A DNA stretch of 64,000 nucleotides from Candidatus Hydrogenedentota bacterium (GCA_020848835.1 JADLHJ010000039.1:1-64000), one strand, 5' to 3'; positions 55,201 to 63,581 are shown, counted from the stretch's first letter. A program made the numbers and translations. Notes: generated by a model from the letters alone, not told the origin.

Positions 55201-55804
55201 CCTGTCGCAGCGCGTGCGCGACGGCGTAGCAGCCGCGAAGAAGCAACTCGATGATGTGAAGCTGCAACAGCGCCACCTCGCGGCCCGCAAAGCCGACGCG
55301 CTCGCGGTGCTCCATCGGGAGCCCGAACTTGTGGAACCAGGAGCAATCGAGTTTCTGGCCCACGCGTTAGTTGTGCCCACAACCGATCCCGCCGAGCGCG
55401 AAAGGTTCGATAAGGATGTCGAGGCGATTGCAGTACAGATTGCGACCGCCTACGACGAGTCTCGCGGCGCGACCGTTCGTGACGTTTCCAAACCTGAACT
55501 CGCGCGCGCGTGTGGCCTCGACGAGAAATGCGGGTTCGACCTGCACGTGCGCCGTGGCGATAGCAGCGTCATCGCCGTGGAAGTCAAAGGGCGCATGCGC
55601 GGCGGCGAAATTGAACTGACCGACAATGAATGGTCCAAAGCCTGCAACCTACGCAAGAAATACTGGTTGTACGTAGTGTACGATTGTGCTACCGCAAACC
55701 CGCGTCTGGTGCGCGTGCAGGACCCCTTTGGGAAATTAGTAACCAAGGGTGGTGGCGTAGTGATTAATGCTGGGCAGGTGTACGCGGCAGCGGAAATAGA
55801 ATAA
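52211..55804 (+). CDS. XRE-SNF2 helicase-DUF3883 fusion, defence locus
   Basis: A 1197-residue protein. An XRE-type helix-turn-helix (about 14-62: LGLTQTRLAELLSVSFASVN) is fused to a superfamily 2 SNF2-like motor: Walker A LLADDAGAGKTIMTG near 155, DECH near 254, LLLSATPH, and a second RecA domain with ATDAAGEGINLQ and RLEQRMGRIHRYGQ. The last 120 residues form a DUF3883-type domain with FDLHVRRGDSSVIAVEVKGR, whose Asp and Glu-x-Lys fit a PD-(D/E)XK nuclease arrangement. Such helicases are regular members of methyltransferase-linked defence systems. The HTH suggests it may also regulate its own promoter. GTG and ATG alternatives upstream lie inside the promoter. Confidence 0.88.
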   Translation: MASKTKSPVPPDAPDRIKALRNELGLTQTRLAELLSVSFASVNRWENGQTRPTELAWRQITKLEQFGLEGLKPGHAKECTESYSDAAAPDMDFISNPEHVWLLAEGERLTYGHMFNPAYAIETALIDPLPHQRIAVYDRMLHQPRLRFLLADDAGAGKTIMTGLYIREMLSRRLIRRVLIVPPAGLLGNWERELRTLFGLHFRIVDGADARKGNPFLGSGCDRVVVSVDTLSGDKIFKCLQDPAVVPYDLVVFDECHKLSVRQEPDGGVRKTDRYRLGESLAGAQTTDPRWQLPWHANHLLLLSATPHMGKDYPYYALWRLLEPDIFATEEALIEYPQKDKQRHFIRRTKEEMVTLEGNPLYPIRKTDTLSYDLAPGAVSEQALYDQVTDYIRTYYNKAKILNRSAARFAMSVFQRRLASSTWAILRSLERRAEKLHTIIEDIQSGRISEDELRRRQGRLDAEDYDALDARTADEESTSEGQEESDQLEDKVMNGVVALSLAELLIERNQVRDLTMLARRVYDSGQESKFDKLRSILDDPERKNEKVLIFTEHRDTLDYLINRLSGIGYAGRVAKIHGGMDYKRRDEQKELFKRDHYEGGAQFLIATDAAGEGINLQFCWIMVNFDIPWNPARLEQRMGRIHRYGQKHDPVIILNLVAGKTREGRVMKILLEKLESIRKSLGSDKVFDVIGRLFEGVSVREYMERALEGPDADDTIGLVEGTLTEEQVKALEDRERRLYGDGGDVKKELPAIRESLEREQFRRLLPGFVRRYVERAAPMLGIGIDGETDSIFSLRPDKPGAMDALWTALDAYTSQQREQISFYRPVDGDLSDRIWLHPGDHLFDTFRQSVTDRFRQDALHGAVFVDPTADAPYLMHLGLVRVERKSDPAHAPLAHRETLECRLVALRQFADGRTEECPVEHFMLLKGARGIPPAAQPIRAKAPVLAEKARAHAAGTIAVPLAEHRRATLRLEIPSREEFIRRGFDYQDAELASRRTRLSQRVRDGVAAAKKQLDDVKLQQRHLAARKADALAVLHREPELVEPGAIEFLAHALVVPTTDPAERERFDKDVEAIAVQIATAYDESRGATVRDVSKPELARACGLDEKCGFDLHVRRGDSSVIAVEVKGRMRGGEIELTDNEWSKACNLRKKYWLYVVYDCATANPRLVRVQDPFGKLVTKGGGVVINAGQVYAAAEIE

Positions 55805-55818
55805 GGGGGCCGCACTCG

Positions 55819-57855
55819 GTGGTAAAGCTCGATAACTCGCAGAGAGACTTCTGCAACTCCACGGCAGATAAAATTCGCCTGCTCGCGCCTGCCGGTAGTG
55901 GCAAAACGCTTTCCCTGCTGTGGCGCTGTCGAGCCATTCAGGACGCAAATCCCAAAAAGCCACAACGATTTCTGGTAGTAACGTTCACACGGAGCGCTCG
56001 CGACGAACTGAAAGCACGAATTAGTACAGATCCCCAGCTGGCTGAACTGCAGTCGCACATACAAGTGACCACATTGAATGCATTCGGATTTCGGTATCTT
56101 AGAGGACAACAGACTGGACTAAAGGTCATCTCAAAGAAAGACGCCTACACCGTTCTCAATAATGTGCTCCGCCCGGTCTGGAGTGAGAACGCGGTAATGG
56201 CCAGCGTGTTGTCTTCCGGTAATAACTTGAACGCATACAAGAGCGAAATCCTGGATGCGTTCGACGTGCTGAAAGGCTTGGGCTTTCGCCACACCGGAAA
56301 TGGAGTGTTTCAGGATTTCGCGAAACACCTTGGCTGGCTGCTCGACGTCGGGCTTGAACGTTATCTGGCAAATGCATATTTCGCCAGGCTGGAAAAGATG
56401 AAACTCTTCGACATCGAGCAAAAAGCCGCCTTTGTCGAGTTCTGGGTAGCGGCGACGGACCGACTCAACCAGTCGAATTACGTTACGTTTGCTGACCAGA
56501 AATACTTCGCTATGCTCAAACTTGAACACACGGCAATCGCGTCGAATCAGCGTTTTCACCATATCTTGGTCGATGAATTTCAAGACGTCGATCCTCTGGA
56601 TATGAACCTGGTTCGCGTTCTGGTAAAGCTCCATAAAAGCACGCTGACGATTGTTGGCGACGACGATCAAGCAATCTTTGAATGGCGAGGTGCCGTGCCG
56701 AAGTTTATACTCGAACCCGAACGATTCTTCGGAGGCAAGTTCGAGACTCATATTCTTGCTCAGAACTACCGTTCTCCCGCGAATATCGTGCGACACTCTT
56801 TGAACCTCATCGAACACAATGTCGTGCGGGTAAAAAAGAAGGTGAGGGCGACTAGTTCGGCTCTCGCCGAGATCGTCTACAAACAGTTCCCAAGTTACAA
56901 AGAGTGCTGCAAGTTTGTCATGGGGCTGGCACGAGAGATGAACGCGGATTCCGAAGGCCGGCGGCTAGCCATTGTTGGCAGGAAGCGCGCACAGATAATT
57001 CCATTCCAAATCCTTTTGGCATCTGAAAAGATCGCATTTTACGCCAAGGATGACCTTAACATTTTCCTTCAGGAGTCCTTTGACAGTCTTCGCGACACCT
57101 TGCTGACTGTGGCGCGGAGCGGAGAAAGTCGGCGCAGGACGCCCGAGCTGATCGACGATTTCATGAAACTTGTGAACAAGATAAAGCGGTACCCGCTCAG
57201 CAAGAACGACTCGAACGGCTTGCGGACCTATTTGAACAATAAAAGACCACGCAGTTTTGCGGAAGTGCTCGATACTTTTCTCACATATGACGGCACGATC
57301 AAAGGCGGCGTAGACGCATTGTCCTTTTATTCGCCGATATCTCAACTCCTGCAAACGGAGACCGTGGCAGATACGCTGGCTGTTATCGGCGAAGAGTTCA
57401 AAGGTTTCGCAAAGGACTATGGCAAGGCACAGTCATTGGAAGACGTCTTCTACGTGGATCCACCTTTCCTGCATTTGGCCGACTATGCTCAGCGATATGG
57501 AAATGATTACGACCGGTTTCTTGACGATCTAGAAGAAGCCATTGCCAACTTGCAGTCAGATACTCCAAGTGACGACGATGAGAATCGCGACGCCGATGAA
57601 CTTCGCCCCATTCACTTGATGACGGCATTGCGGGCCAAGGGCAAGGAGTACCACACCGTTGTCGTGCTGGACGCCATTGATGGTATTTGGCCAAGCAGAC
57701 TAGCAACTACCCCCGCCGAGCTGGAGCAAGAAAGACGACTATTTTACGTGGCTGTCACTCGTCCTCGCGAGAGGTTGTTCATCGTCGCGAATCGAACAGT
57801 TCTGGGCGAGAAAACAACTCCTTCCCCTTATTTATCTGAAATGGGACTGCAATGA
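55819..57855 (+). CDS. UvrD/PcrA-like superfamily 1 helicase
   Basis: A 678-residue SF1A helicase, GTG start with AAGGGGG upstream. Motifs: APAGSGKTL (Walker A, near 24), DEFQDVDPLDMNLV (motif II, near 252), GDDDQAIFEWRGA (III), QNYRSPANI (IV), MTALRAKGKEYHTVVVLDA (V) and ERRLFYVAVTRPRERLFI (VI). Its composition is poorer in GC than the helicase gene before it. It is followed by an overlapping nuclease-like gene, which suggests that the two proteins work as a pair, like helicase-nuclease modules in other defence systems. Confidence 0.9.
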   Translation: MVKLDNSQRDFCNSTADKIRLLAPAGSGKTLSLLWRCRAIQDANPKKPQRFLVVTFTRSARDELKARISTDPQLAELQSHIQVTTLNAFGFRYLRGQQTGLKVISKKDAYTVLNNVLRPVWSENAVMASVLSSGNNLNAYKSEILDAFDVLKGLGFRHTGNGVFQDFAKHLGWLLDVGLERYLANAYFARLEKMKLFDIEQKAAFVEFWVAATDRLNQSNYVTFADQKYFAMLKLEHTAIASNQRFHHILVDEFQDVDPLDMNLVRVLVKLHKSTLTIVGDDDQAIFEWRGAVPKFILEPERFFGGKFETHILAQNYRSPANIVRHSLNLIEHNVVRVKKKVRATSSALAEIVYKQFPSYKECCKFVMGLAREMNADSEGRRLAIVGRKRAQIIPFQILLASEKIAFYAKDDLNIFLQESFDSLRDTLLTVARSGESRRRTPELIDDFMKLVNKIKRYPLSKNDSNGLRTYLNNKRPRSFAEVLDTFLTYDGTIKGGVDALSFYSPISQLLQTETVADTLAVIGEEFKGFAKDYGKAQSLEDVFYVDPPFLHLADYAQRYGNDYDRFLDDLEEAIANLQSDTPSDDDENRDADELRPIHLMTALRAKGKEYHTVVVLDAIDGIWPSRLATTPAELEQERRLFYVAVTRPRERLFIVANRTVLGEKTTPSPYLSEMGLQ

Positions 57856-58880
57856 CTGCGGTAACCGTTCCCGATTCAGCGACAAAAGATTCACTCGTTG
57901 CCATCTACGGAGAAGACGTTCTGGATAATCTTGCCTGTACGCCAAACCCGTCCAAGCACTTGCGTTTCAGATTAGACGTACTAAATGCTTCAGGACCCCC
58001 CCCATCGGACGAAGACGCGAGGCATAGACTACGTTTCCTGAGATCTCAAAAGGCAGCGTGGGAGGCCTATCTTGATGCAGCGTTCGCTTTCGATATGTTT
58101 GACGGGACACACGGCAAAGATTTGCGAGCACGCCTCATTGGAGCGGACGATGATACATTTCGCGCGGCGATGTGTGAATGCATGGCGTGCTGGTATTTGG
58201 CGGGTAGGCTCGGTTTTGGAATTACACCGTGTCCGCCCGGTCGGAACCAGCGGGTCCTCGACTTTAAGATAAGCCACGTAGACACAGAGTTGAACGCCGA
58301 GGTCAAGGCACCATATCGCGCCATTCCTGAAGATGAAGACGGATGGTGGGGCGACGAATCGGACATGGTGCAGCGCGTTGTTGAAGAAGCTAACAAGCAG
58401 TTTTCCGCCGATCAACCAAATCTCTTGATCTTGACCCCGACATTTCGGCGAAGTGTCTTCGAAGGAAGGGGGCAACTCGTCCGAGGGCTTTTCGGGAAGG
58501 AAGTCATCGCGTTTACAATAGACAATCGGACCGGTGCTGCAATTGGCGAGCCTTGGTCGGAGTTTCGTCCAGACGGACCGTTCCTCGCTACAAAACAAAA
58601 AAACGGGCGCTGGTTTAAGCCTAGCCGACAACCGCGGAACACCAAGGTAGCTGCTGTTCTGTGTATTGAAGAACGACTTAATTGGAATCGATGCTACTTT
58701 TCCGGTGACCACGTGTTTGATGAGAGTCCATTCAATCGTTCGTGGATTGAGCACGATGTGCTGCTTGCGCACAACCCTCATGCTACTCACCCAATCCGGC
58801 AAGACATTTGGGGCGATATCCCACAACTAATTCCGCAGGACGGCAAGATGGTTTGGACTGATGGACACAAGGTTCTCTGA
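57852..58880 (+). CDS. PD-(D/E)XK-fold protein, candidate nuclease
   Basis: A 342-residue protein without a family name I can give. Residues 109-152 show the restriction-endonuclease fold pattern: a helix with Glu109 (AAMCECMACWYLAGRLGFGI), then a strand with Asp137 (RVLDFKI) and one with Glu150-x-Lys152 (ELNAEVKAP). A later strand (NLLILTPTF) would fit the core sheet. Its ATG overlaps the UvrD stop (ATGA) and its stop overlaps the methyltransferase start, so all are co-translated. It is the best candidate for the cutting or DNA-sensing subunit of the locus. Confidence 0.7.
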   Translation: MTAVTVPDSATKDSLVAIYGEDVLDNLACTPNPSKHLRFRLDVLNASGPPPSDEDARHRLRFLRSQKAAWEAYLDAAFAFDMFDGTHGKDLRARLIGADDDTFRAAMCECMACWYLAGRLGFGITPCPPGRNQRVLDFKISHVDTELNAEVKAPYRAIPEDEDGWWGDESDMVQRVVEEANKQFSADQPNLLILTPTFRRSVFEGRGQLVRGLFGKEVIAFTIDNRTGAAIGEPWSEFRPDGPFLATKQKNGRWFKPSRQPRNTKVAAVLCIEERLNWNRCYFSGDHVFDESPFNRSWIEHDVLLAHNPHATHPIRQDIWGDIPQLIPQDGKMVWTDGHKVL

Positions 58881-61800
58881 TGGGCAGTGAGGACAAACCG
58901 CGCCTGATCGAAGTCGCTTTTCCGCTGAAGCAGACGTCGATTGATTCGGTGCATGAGAAGAACGTGCGGCATGGGCATATTTCGACGTTGCACATTTGGC
59001 CGGCGCGGAGGCCGTTGGCGGCGTGCCGGGCGGCGCTGATTGCGACGTTGTTGCCGGATCCGGGGAACGAGGAAGAGCGGCAGAAGATTCTCGAACGGTT
59101 GGCAGGCAAGGTCGTCAAGAAAGTTCAGAAGGACGGCAGCATCAAAGAGGAGACCGAAGGCGGCATCCTGCACTGGGGGCGCGAGTCCGGGCCGGACCTG
59201 GAATGGTTTCGCCAAGAAATTCGCAAGGCGTATGGCGGACGCGCTCCGAAGGTGCTCGATCCGTTTGCGGGTGGTGGTGCGATCCCATTGGAAGCGATGC
59301 GCCTCGGGTGCGAGGCTACGGCTATCGACATCAATCCCGTCGCGTGGTTCATCCTCAAGTGTACGCTCGAATATCCGCAGAAGCTTGCCGGACAGAAACT
59401 GCCCCTGCCCGATTTTGCCGTTCACGATCCCGAATTCATGGAAGCTTTCCTGAAAGGTACGGGGGGCAAAAAGGCTTCGAAGTCAAAGGTCGCCGCGAAA
59501 GCGCGCGAATATCAGATGGAACTGCTGCCTCCGCCCGACGCCGATCTCGCGTGGCACGTGCGCGCATGGGGACTCTGGGTGCTCAAGCAGGCGCGCAAGG
59601 AACTCGCGCCGTTTTATCCCACCTATGCCGACTACCAACCGTTGCAGGACGGCGGCGGCACCTTCGAGAAACGTTCGCCGCGACTCGTGCCGCTCGACGC
59701 GGACGGAAACGCCGACGTGCATGTCCTCAACATGGACTACGACGCCGAGTATCTGAAGCATCCGCAGAATCCTCGATGGATCGCCAAGCCAACCGTCGCC
59801 TACCTTTGGGCGCGTACAGTGAAATGCAAGAACTGCCGCGCAATTATTCCGCTGCTCAAGACACGTTGGCTCTGCAGAAAGGAAGGCAAGCGCGTTGTGC
59901 TTGGGATGCGACCAAACGCGGACAAGTCCGGTGTCGAGTTCGACGTGTATATCGCGCCATCGCCGCAAGGCGGCAATGCCACTCAGAAACGCGAGTTCGA
60001 TAAGAAACTCGGCGCGGGCACACTGTCGAATTCCGGAGCAAAGTGCCCTTGTTGTCCGGCAATAATGACGATGGAGGATATCCAACAAGAGGCCTTGTCT
60101 GGCAAATGGTCGGAGGTTCCGCTGGCCGTTGTCGTAAATGGTCGCAGCGGTAAAGAATATCGAGCTACTCAATCTGAGGAACTCAGAGCCTTGGAACGAT
60201 CTCGTGAATGTGCAATCTCAGATCTATCCGGCGATCTAATGGACGAGCCTATAGCTTCGATCCGACCCTCGCCTAACGCACGTGGGCTTTCCGGACTTAC
60301 AAGGTATGGAATCGAGACCTTTGGCGGCGTCTTCTCAATTAGACAACGCCTCACATTGACCAAGTTTGCGGCATACACACGCGCAACGTTTAAAAAAATT
60401 GACGATGTCTATTCAGAAGTTTGGTCGCGTGCGATCGGTTGTGAACTCGCACTCGCCGTTGACCGAGTTGCTGACAGGAACAGTGTTCTTTGTCATTGGG
60501 GCGTCAGTCGGGAAACAATCGTAGGCACCTTTCAACGGTATGCCCTCAGAGTAAATTGGGATTTTTGCGAAGTGAATCCGTTCGGACTCACCTCAGGGAA
60601 TTACATTGATGCTATCGAATGGATCGCAAAGGTTGTTCAGCACGCCACAGCCTTCGGCACAGTGAGTGGTCCGGCCAAGATACTGCTGGGTGACTCGCGC
60701 CAATCGGACAAAAGTGCTCAAGGTATAGATTTGGTCCTTACGGATCCGCCTTATTACGATGCTATACCTTATGCAGACTTGAGTGATTTCTTTTATGTCT
60801 GGCTGCGTCGAATGCACTCGTTGACGTTTCCTCAAGAGTTCTCAACGCAAATCACGCCAAAAACCCAAGAGCTAATTCAGCATGCTGCTCGTGGCGATGG
60901 CGATAATGAGCGAGCTAAAGACTACTATGAATTAGGAATGGCGGAGACATTCTCGGCCGTCCATCAAACATTGAGCGATAAGGGACGGTTCGTAATCGTA
61001 TTCGCGAATAAGCACCCGGACGCCTGGGAAACACTTGTTGCTGCCGTTGTCCGAAGTGGTTTTCTTGTAGACGCAAGTTGGCCGATCCAAACTGAGATGC
61101 CACATAAGGCTGCTGGAGGCGCGCGTCTTGCATCGTCAGTCTGGCTTGTCTGCAAAAAACGCTCGCCATCCGCGCGCTCCGGTTGGGAGAACGCCGTGCT
61201 CGATGAGATGCGCGTGCGGATCACGGAACGGTTGCGTTACTTTTGGGATGCGGGAATTCGCGGGCCAGACTTTGTGTGGGCGGCGACGGGTCCAGCGTTA
61301 GAGGCGTACTCGAAGCATCCCGTGGTGCGCAAGGCAGACCAGCCCGGCGCGACAATGTCGGTGTCCGAGTTTCTCCGGCACGTGCGGCGCATGGTCGTCG
61401 ACTTCGCGGTGGGCCGCATCCTCACCCATGGCGAAGGGGAAGCGGTCGTAACCGGTCTGGACGACGTGACGATCTATTACCTGCTCCACCGAAACGATTT
61501 CGGACTCGACGAGGCCCCGAGCGGCGCGTGCATCATGTACGCGCTGTCCTGTGGCCTTTCCGACAGAGCACTTGCGGATCAGTTTGATATTATCAAGACG
61601 AAAGACAGTGCCTCCGATAATGGTTCTTTGATAGATGGCGTGGAAGACGAGGACGAGGAACTTGCTGGTGAAGACGACGAACCTGCCGGTGACGGCGTAA
61701 GTTCCGGCGGCAAGGTGAAGCTCGTTCCGTGGAACAAACGCACCAAGAAGACGCTCGGCCTCAGCGCCCCCGGTGGACGGCCCGTGCCGTTGATCGACCA

Positions 61801-62038
61801 GGTCCACCGCTTGATGCACCTCTGGAAGGCAAAAGACGTGGTCAAGGTGGACGAATACCTCGACGAACGCGCCTTGCGAAATGACAGACTGTTCCACCAA
61901 CTACTCCAGGCCCTCATCGAACTCGCCCCGCACGCTAGCCAGGAACGCTCCCTCCTCGAAAGCATCAGCAACCACGTCCGCGCCCGCGGGGAACGGCATG
62001 AGGATAAGACGATAGGCAGCACGGAAGTGTATGAATAG
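58880..62038 (+). CDS. DUF1156 adenine-specific DNA methyltransferase with zinc ribbons
   Basis: A 1052-residue protein of the COG1743 type. An N-terminal DUF1156 signature (HISTLHIWPARRPLAACRAAL) is followed by the SAM motif VLDPFAGGGAIPLEAM near 127 and by AIDINPVAWF. Zinc ribbons with CKNC near 316 and CPCC near 389 come next. The catalytic motif DPPYYD is near 622. The order (SAM motif before catalytic motif with a long insert) is as in gamma-type amino-methyltransferases; N6-adenine is expected. The middle third has much lower GC than both ends. In known loci it protects self-DNA and works with a DUF499 ATPase. Confidence 0.87.
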   Translation: MGSEDKPRLIEVAFPLKQTSIDSVHEKNVRHGHISTLHIWPARRPLAACRAALIATLLPDPGNEEERQKILERLAGKVVKKVQKDGSIKEETEGGILHWGRESGPDLEWFRQEIRKAYGGRAPKVLDPFAGGGAIPLEAMRLGCEATAIDINPVAWFILKCTLEYPQKLAGQKLPLPDFAVHDPEFMEAFLKGTGGKKASKSKVAAKAREYQMELLPPPDADLAWHVRAWGLWVLKQARKELAPFYPTYADYQPLQDGGGTFEKRSPRLVPLDADGNADVHVLNMDYDAEYLKHPQNPRWIAKPTVAYLWARTVKCKNCRAIIPLLKTRWLCRKEGKRVVLGMRPNADKSGVEFDVYIAPSPQGGNATQKREFDKKLGAGTLSNSGAKCPCCPAIMTMEDIQQEALSGKWSEVPLAVVVNGRSGKEYRATQSEELRALERSRECAISDLSGDLMDEPIASIRPSPNARGLSGLTRYGIETFGGVFSIRQRLTLTKFAAYTRATFKKIDDVYSEVWSRAIGCELALAVDRVADRNSVLCHWGVSRETIVGTFQRYALRVNWDFCEVNPFGLTSGNYIDAIEWIAKVVQHATAFGTVSGPAKILLGDSRQSDKSAQGIDLVLTDPPYYDAIPYADLSDFFYVWLRRMHSLTFPQEFSTQITPKTQELIQHAARGDGDNERAKDYYELGMAETFSAVHQTLSDKGRFVIVFANKHPDAWETLVAAVVRSGFLVDASWPIQTEMPHKAAGGARLASSVWLVCKKRSPSARSGWENAVLDEMRVRITERLRYFWDAGIRGPDFVWAATGPALEAYSKHPVVRKADQPGATMSVSEFLRHVRRMVVDFAVGRILTHGEGEAVVTGLDDVTIYYLLHRNDFGLDEAPSGACIMYALSCGLSDRALADQFDIIKTKDSASDNGSLIDGVEDEDEELAGEDDEPAGDGVSSGGKVKLVPWNKRTKKTLGLSAPGGRPVPLIDQVHRLMHLWKAKDVVKVDEYLDERALRNDRLFHQLLQALIELAPHASQERSLLESISNHVRARGERHEDKTIGSTEVYE

Positions 62039-62075
62039 CCGTTAAATTGGGCGGCATGGGCCAATCGATGGCTAC

Positions 62076-62104
62076 TTGAAAAAGTTAACATGTCATGTTA
62101 TTCT
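62076..62104 (+). promoter_or_regulatory. Toxin-antitoxin promoter with palindromic operator in the spacer
   Basis: TTGAAA (62076-62081), 17 bases, TATTCT (62099-62104). The spacer holds the perfect palindrome TAACATGTCATGTTA at 62086-62100. A repressor bound there would block RNA polymerase. Its half-sites equal those at the helicase promoter. Confidence 0.7.
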
Positions 62105-62117
62105 TTTGGAGACTCGC

Positions 62118-62453
62118 GTGAAGGTCTATTTCCGGTCCAAGAAGCTCCAGAAAGTCTGTTCGGAGCAGCGGGAAATGGCTAAGCAGTTCGGGAAGGACAT
62201 GGCGGGAAAGCTTCAGCAACGGCTAGCCGAACTTGGCGCCGCGGATTCGCTTGCTGACATTTCATATCTTCCCCCCGCGCGATGCCACGAATTGTCGGGG
62301 AGTCTGAAGGGGCATTTCTCGGTGGATCTTGTCCACCCGTATCGGCTTTTGTTCGTGCCGGCAGACGACCCTGTACCCGTAAATGATTTTGGCGGAATCG
62401 ACCGTAACCTAGTTCGGTCAATTGAGATTGTCGAAATTCGGGACACGCACTAG
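62118..62453 (+). CDS. higB: HigB-like RelE-superfamily toxin
   Basis: A 111-residue protein with the RelE/HigB fold: a short N-terminal strand (MKVYFRSKKLQKVCS), two helices, then ARCHELSGSLKGHFSVDL and HPYRLLFVPADD, and the C-terminal SIEIVEIRDTH. HigB toxins cut mRNA on the ribosome. The GTG start has GGAG 6 bases upstream; an upstream in-frame start would span the operator. The antitoxin gene follows at 15 bases, the HigBA order (toxin first). Confidence 0.82.
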   Translation: MKVYFRSKKLQKVCSEQREMAKQFGKDMAGKLQQRLAELGAADSLADISYLPPARCHELSGSLKGHFSVDLVHPYRLLFVPADDPVPVNDFGGIDRNLVRSIEIVEIRDTH

Positions 62454-62468
62454 CGCGAGGGCCACACG

Positions 62469-63581
62469 ATGGGCGGGAGAACACGATATAGCTACGAGCC
62501 GGATTACGCCGTTCCTCCGGGTAAGACTCTGCTAGAGACGATCGAGTCGTTGGGCATGACCCAGCGCGAACTTGGTGCGCGTACTGGGCTCACTCCTGTA
62601 TCGGTGGCACGCATCATTGGAGGTGATCAGCCCATCACGTATGAGACTGCCAATAAGCTGGAACTGGCCACGGGTGTGCCGGCTCGTTTCTGGAACAATT
62701 TGGAGGCGCAGTTTCAGGAACGGAAAGCCAAGATTGACGAGAGAGAGCAAATGCGCGCCGACTTGGACTGGTTGCGCTGCATTCCAGTAAACGAACTCCA
62801 ATCGCGTGGGATTGTGGGCGACCACAAAGACAAGGTCTTGGTCTTGCGTGACGTATTGGCGTTCTATGGTGTAAGCAGTGTCGAAGCGTGGCATGAGATT
62901 TGGGAAACGCCCGAGGTAGCGGCACGGCGCTCGAAGTGTTTTGAGACGGCCCCCGGTCCGACTTCGGCGTGGATTCGCCAGGGCGAACTGAAGGCCCACT
63001 CCACAGCGTGCGCCGATTTCAATAAGCCGCGATTTGTCGCGGCGCTTAAGACCATCCGTTCGCTAACGAAGGAGCAGCCAAGCGTATTTGAGCCAGAGAT
63101 GAAAAAGCTGTGCGCTGCGTCGGGGGTAGCAGTCGCGCTTGTCCGAGAGATGAAAAAGGTTCCGTGGAGCGGCGCGACGCGCTGGCTTTCCCCCGATAAG
63201 GCGATGATTCTGTTATCGCTGCGTGGGAAAGGCGAAGACAAGTTTTGGTTTTCATTCTTTCACGAAGCGGGACATGTTTTGCTGCACAGCAAGAAAGACC
63301 TATACATTGACGATGGTGAAGCAGAAGACGAGCGGGAAAAGGAAGCCAATGCATTTGCAGCGGAACTTCTTGTTCCCCATACCTTCAACAGCGAGATTCG
63401 AGCGTGCAAATCGAAGGCGGCAGTAGAAGCCATCGCGCACAAACTGGATGTTTCGCCAGGAATCGTCGCGGGGCGCTACCAGTTCCTTACTAAGAAATGG
63501 ACACATTTCAATGAATTGATTCGACGTTGGAATTGGCGGCCCACCGAGTCGTCAAGGAAAGGTTTGCCACACTATGCCTAA
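62469..63581 (+). CDS. higA: HigA-like antitoxin fused to an ImmA/IrrE metallopeptidase
   Basis: A 370-residue protein. Residues about 20-75 are an XRE helix-turn-helix of the HigA type (LLETIESLGMTQRELGARTG, LTPVSVARIIGG, ANKLELATGVPARFWNNLE). The C-terminal half is a zinc peptidase of the ImmA/IrrE (M78) type with FFHEAGHVLLH (His265, Glu266, His269) and EREKEANAFAAELL (third ligand). ImmA peptidases cleave XRE repressors in mobile elements, so the fusion suggests a repressor that is released on a signal. It overlaps the next gene by eight bases. Confidence 0.85.
   Translation: MGGRTRYSYEPDYAVPPGKTLLETIESLGMTQRELGARTGLTPVSVARIIGGDQPITYETANKLELATGVPARFWNNLEAQFQERKAKIDEREQMRADLDWLRCIPVNELQSRGIVGDHKDKVLVLRDVLAFYGVSSVEAWHEIWETPEVAARRSKCFETAPGPTSAWIRQGELKAHSTACADFNKPRFVAALKTIRSLTKEQPSVFEPEMKKLCAASGVAVALVREMKKVPWSGATRWLSPDKAMILLSLRGKGEDKFWFSFFHEAGHVLLHSKKDLYIDDGEAEDEREKEANAFAAELLVPHTFNSEIRACKSKAAVEAIAHKLDVSPGIVAGRYQFLTKKWTHFNELIRRWNWRPTESSRKGLPHYA

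Noticed and set aside
54755..55363. A 202-codon minus-strand open frame inside the defence helicase gene
   Set aside because: Shadow of the GC-rich coding strand, no ribosome binding site, no domain.
58996..60003. A 335-codon plus-strand open frame inside the methyltransferase gene
   Set aside because: It lies in the wrong frame of a clear DUF1156 gene; Arg/Gly-rich product without motifs.
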